64,000 bases of DNA from Oegoconia quadripuncta (lineage: Eukaryota; Arthropoda; Insecta; Lepidoptera; Autostichidae): contig OX438755.1 of assembly GCA_949316235.1 (NCBI GenBank), positions 21,103,151 to 21,167,150 of the forward strand, given 5' to 3'. Below, piece by piece: positions 61,076 through 64,000 of this stretch. The notes under the pieces are model-generated. The model was not told where the DNA came from and ran no database searches. It saw only the letters and a list, made by a program, of their open reading frames with translations. Both the position numbers and the translations under genes were made by a program. The first letter of the stretch is position 1. Each line of letters begins with the position of its first letter.

Positions 61076-62810
61076 CAACGGGAATCTTCCAAGTCTTTAA
61101 ACGGAGAGTTTATTAATAGGCGGAATAGTAGCAGATTGAAAAAGAAAAGTTGCTCGTGTAAAATTAAAGAAAGGAAACCAGTTGTAGTGTAAATATAATT
61201 ATAAATGTATAACGATAACTATAGGTATATGTATATGTATTATACTAGATAGGATTTATTTGAAAATACTAAATACTGTCATAATTTTGAAGCTTGGTGA
61301 TGTCAATCTTATTTTCAATTGTAACGTCCCCAAAACTGGGATTGGTAAATTTGAAGTTACATTCATATATAACGTCACGACCTTTATCCCAAATGTCAGA
61401 GATATCCCAAATAATAGGGTTTGGGTGTTTCAAAAATTAAGAGTATAATGGTTGAAACAACATCATGGTTCACCACCACAACCAGGTCTTATGTTTCGTG
61501 ATTTCCTTCTCGTTTGTTTATTTCCTTATGTGTTTCTTCCTTTATGTCTTTCTTTAGCACCCATCTGCTCTAATACACTATGTCCATAGCTGGAGGGCCT
61601 GGTGACCTGTAATTCTGGTTCTTTCTTTTTAGGTACCAGTTTTCCCACAAATGTATTCTGTGTATTATCTAGTCCTAAAGTCACTTTGTTAAAACATCAT
61701 TTGTGGTGAGAAAAATATTTTTTATTTATTTTATTTTATTTAACATAACGAAATACACAGAAATGCACACGTGACAGAGGGTGAGCCAATCGCCGTTAAA
61801 ACGTGCAAATTTATGGATGTTTTTTTACTAGAAACATCCATAAATTCCATTATTTTTACGTGTCGAAACAGTATAGTTTATGATTATTTAAATATCTAAG
61901 CATGTATGATGGGTTTTCTTGTTTAGAAATATGTTTTGATTGATATTGACCTGATTTTTATTATATCTGTCATTTTTAACTTTAATTTTAAGTAAATGAC
62001 GTTCTAATTGGAAGATTTGCAGAAACTCTCTGTATTAGATTTTAAGAAAAACTTATTAAATAATAATATCCTCAATATTGATAATCTCTTTTTGAAATGT
62101 GATACGATATTAATATTATTTAAGTAATTTGTAATATAACCTACTTTCAGATTATAAATCTTAATATAACCAATATATTCCAAATATAACTTGTATATAG
62201 CATTTATATCACTTGTAACTATATTCGTAATTGTAACTTAAAGTTGCTTTTTCATATTTAGCTATTACTATAATAATGTTAATGTAAATATTATAAGAAT
62301 TGTACAGTATATGAATACATAACAGAAGACAAATAGTGATGTTCCTTGTATATACAATGTATGATTATATAGTGCTAAGATTATGTTTAATATATCTATC
62401 GAATATAATTATATAAGTGAAATATATATATCTTTAAAATTGTAAATTATTACAATATATACAGCGCGCAGCCTTGAGCCAAGACAGTAGTGACAAAAAT
62501 TTTTTTTTTTTGTAAACTTTAAGATAAAAGTGTAAAATAATATAAATTTTAATTAGGTAAGTATTATGTAAAATAAGGATAACTTCCAAAAAGTTTGTGA
62601 AAAAATCTTTTTTAAATATGTATCTTGTTACACTATTACTTTAATTCGATGTAAGTGTACTTAGTATAATGAATATGAAGTAATTCTAGTCCCGTTTTTG
62701 GGTGTAAGCTAAGCTTTTTAGACATTTAAGATTTTTCAAAAAGTTCGTCACTGCTGTCTTTTGCTCGCACTGTAGATATTGATAAGTGAAAATATTTACC
62801 ACAATAAACT
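61076..62810 (+). other. Likely mGluR 3' UTR and flank
   Basis: Very AT-rich, no gene. A canonical AATAAA occurs at 62803-62808; whether it ends this transcript cannot be told from sequence. 61370-61432 is the short repeat with CACGACCTTTATCCCAAATG. A 12-bp hairpin built on TTATGGATGTTT lies at 61812-61845. Confidence 0.4.
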
Positions 62811-62869
62811 GTTTTGATGTTAATGTGCTTCTTGTGACATCCCTGACCTCGTTACAACACAATACAATA

Positions 62870-63005
62870 TAATGCAATACAATACAATACTTTACTAACT
62901 TACTCGTCCCCACTGTTGGGGTACACTGGCAGAGGGTATGGGCCATAATCCACCATGCGGGCCCAGAGCGGATTGGTGGATTTGTGTCAGATTAGTGGTC
63001 ACCTG
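62870..63005 (-). repeat. Repeat tail pieces
   Basis: ATACAATACAATAC (LINE-2-like tail complement) followed by GAGGGTATGGGCCATAATCC, similar to SINE-D in complement. Both are short. Confidence 0.4.
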
Positions 63006-63038
63006 ACAGTCAGTGTTTTTAAACCGCCCTTGTAGCTA

Positions 63039-63127
63039 ACAGCCTCCGTGGCTCAATGTGAACAATATAGGGTTTACGAGTCGGAGGCCGCTGGTTCGAA
63101 CCTCAGCGGGATATATGTTTAGTACTC
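63039..63127 (+). mobile_element. SINE-A head joined to SINE-B
   Basis: AGCCTCCGTGGCTCAATGTG, B-box region TGGTTCGAACCTC, ending at TTTAGTACTCGGTTTA. It then switches without spacer to SINE-B text. Confidence 0.85.
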
Positions 63128-63720
63128 GGTTTAACTCTGCTACTATACCAAATGGTTGCGGGTTCGAATCCCGCTAGGGGCATTATGTTTGTATGATGAA
63201 TACAGACATGTGTTCCCGAGTTATGCATATTTTTCATGTATACATGTATTTATTTAGAAAAAAAAATGTATTTATGTAGTTTCTCAACCATTTTTTTTTA
63301 ATGTTTTTTTTTTGTGACGCGGGTAAACACATTTACGCGTTCGACCCGCCGCTGACGGGGGTCAGCAGCGAGGATATGTGGGACTCACCGCTCCAGACGG
63401 GAGCGGTCCTACCCACTAAAAACCCCCCGGTGTTCCTCCGCGCGCACCGAAACGGCGTGGCCACGGGTACCCCTCGGTAATCGTCCGCAGCCACGCCAGC
63501 GCGGCGCCCGCCGCCAGGGCAACGGCGGCGGCGGGCCCTCCTATAGGCTGGAGCAGGGAGGAATCTCCTGGTCCAGCCACCTCAAGAAGGCGCGTGGGAA
63601 CACCACGGTGTAGTTTATCAACCATCTAGTATCCATAACACAAGGCTAGATGCTTATTGTGGACCTAGATGGCGCTGTGTGTTTATGCAAAGACATTTAT
63701 TATTATTTATTATTTTATTA
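63128..63720 (+). mobile_element. SINE-B lacking its start, split by a GC-rich insertion
   Basis: Begins CTCTGCTACTATACCAAATG with B box GGGTTCGAATCCC. It is interrupted at about 63291 and resumes at about 63610 with TAGTTTATCAACCATCTAGT through GATGGCGCTGTGTGTTTATG. Confidence 0.85.
63291..63609 (-). mobile_element. GC-rich poly-T-led insertion (LINE 3' end, minus strand)
   Basis: Starts with T runs (A-tail complement) followed by GACGCGGGTAAACACATTTA, and is far GC-richer than its surroundings (CGCCGCCAGGGCAACGGCGG). The 17-base text TGTAGTTTNTCAACCAT is present on both sides, a target duplication. It is probably the 3' end of a GC-rich non-LTR element such as the R1 group (inference). A minus-strand frame 63416-63625 gives GGPAAAVALAAGAALAWLRT. 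Confidence 0.65.
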
Positions 63721-63935
63721 AATCTCCGCCTGGCAAGCTACCACCATCTTATCAAAGTCTGCTGGCAAACAGCAATGTTAATACGAGAAGCATTGTTGTG
63801 TTGTTGTCAGAAACAAGATCGCTAGTCCCCCAAATAAGATGGGGCTTCCGGATCTGTACGCTTCCAACTTCGACTCTTCACTTAACATCAGATGCGAATG
63901 AGGTCATGTGCTAACCCGTTGTGCATAAAAAAACG
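63721..63935 (+). mobile_element. SINE-A, head missing
   Basis: AATCTCCGCCTGGCAAGCTA to tail CCCGTTGTGCATAAAAAAAC, more diverged than average. Confidence 0.82.
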
Positions 63936-64000
63936 ACTGCCTTCAATTGAAAACAACTGGGACCGACGACTACTTAACGTGCCCTCCGAAACACGGAATC

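Noticed and set aside
63416..63625. Alanine-rich minus-strand frame as a host gene
   Set aside because: Confined to an insertion with poly-T start and target duplication inside a SINE; it is retroposon sequence.

Overview
The window is eukaryotic, AT-rich and crowded with repeats, and looks like insect DNA, most likely a moth or butterfly. This rests on the repeat content (tRNA-headed SINEs, LINEs with short tandem 3' tails, TIR elements) and on one intron-rich host gene whose protein closely resembles insect metabotropic glutamate receptors. The species call is an inference; the gene and repeat structures are read from the sequence.

Host gene. Ten plus-strand exons between 25241 and 61075 join with intact splice sites and reading phase to encode the C-terminal 528 residues of a class C GPCR. 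These cover the end of the glutamate-binding Venus-flytrap domain, the nine-cysteine linker, seven transmembrane segments and a long cytoplasmic tail. I recognise it as mGluR (Drosophila mGluR/DmGluRA type). The start codon and most of the ligand-binding domain are not seen; they probably lie upstream of the window or in short exons I could not pick out before 25241. Introns run from 0.6 to 9 kb and are filled with mobile elements, several within about 25-150 bp of an exon edge.

Layout. 1-2655: 3' half of a jockey-type LINE with an open RT frame running off the left edge. 2.7-25.2 kb: no convincing host gene; a mosaic of SINEs (named here SINE-A, -B, -C, -D), LINE 3' ends and MITEs. 25.2-27.0 kb: three mGluR exons. 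27.0-36.0 kb: a large intron with nested SINE/LINE insertions and an apparently complete mariner-type transposon (30449-32843) with an intact 342-residue transposase and TIRs of about 425 bp. 36.0-54.8 kb: six more mGluR exons and the 54665 exon, with a Mutator-like foldback element, a 61-bp minisatellite, RTE-like relics and many SINEs. 54.8-60.8 kb: the last intron, with a 5'-truncated, frameshifted LINE (57.3-59.4 kb) and two adjacent perfect hairpins (60574-60677). 60843-61075: terminal coding exon. 61.1-64 kb: AT-rich 3' flank, then chimeric and nested SINEs.

Repeat families used below: SINE-A (about 340 bp, tRNA-like head GCCTCCGTGGCTCAATGT, A-tail after TTGTGCAT), SINE-B (head GACGACCTGTTTGGTGTAG), SINE-C (head GACGACCGATTGGTGTAGTG), SINE-D (head GGTGGCTCAGCGGTTAAGAC), MITE-M (about 420 bp, TIR GGTCCTTACCTATGAAATTG), LINE-1 (C-terminus [10 protein letters not shown], 3' TTTGAC repeats), LINE-2 (C-terminal [13 protein letters not shown], 3' ATTGT repeats), LINE-3 (C-terminal LDEWKSTTV) and LINE-4 (C-terminal [15 protein letters not shown]). 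These names are local, not database names.
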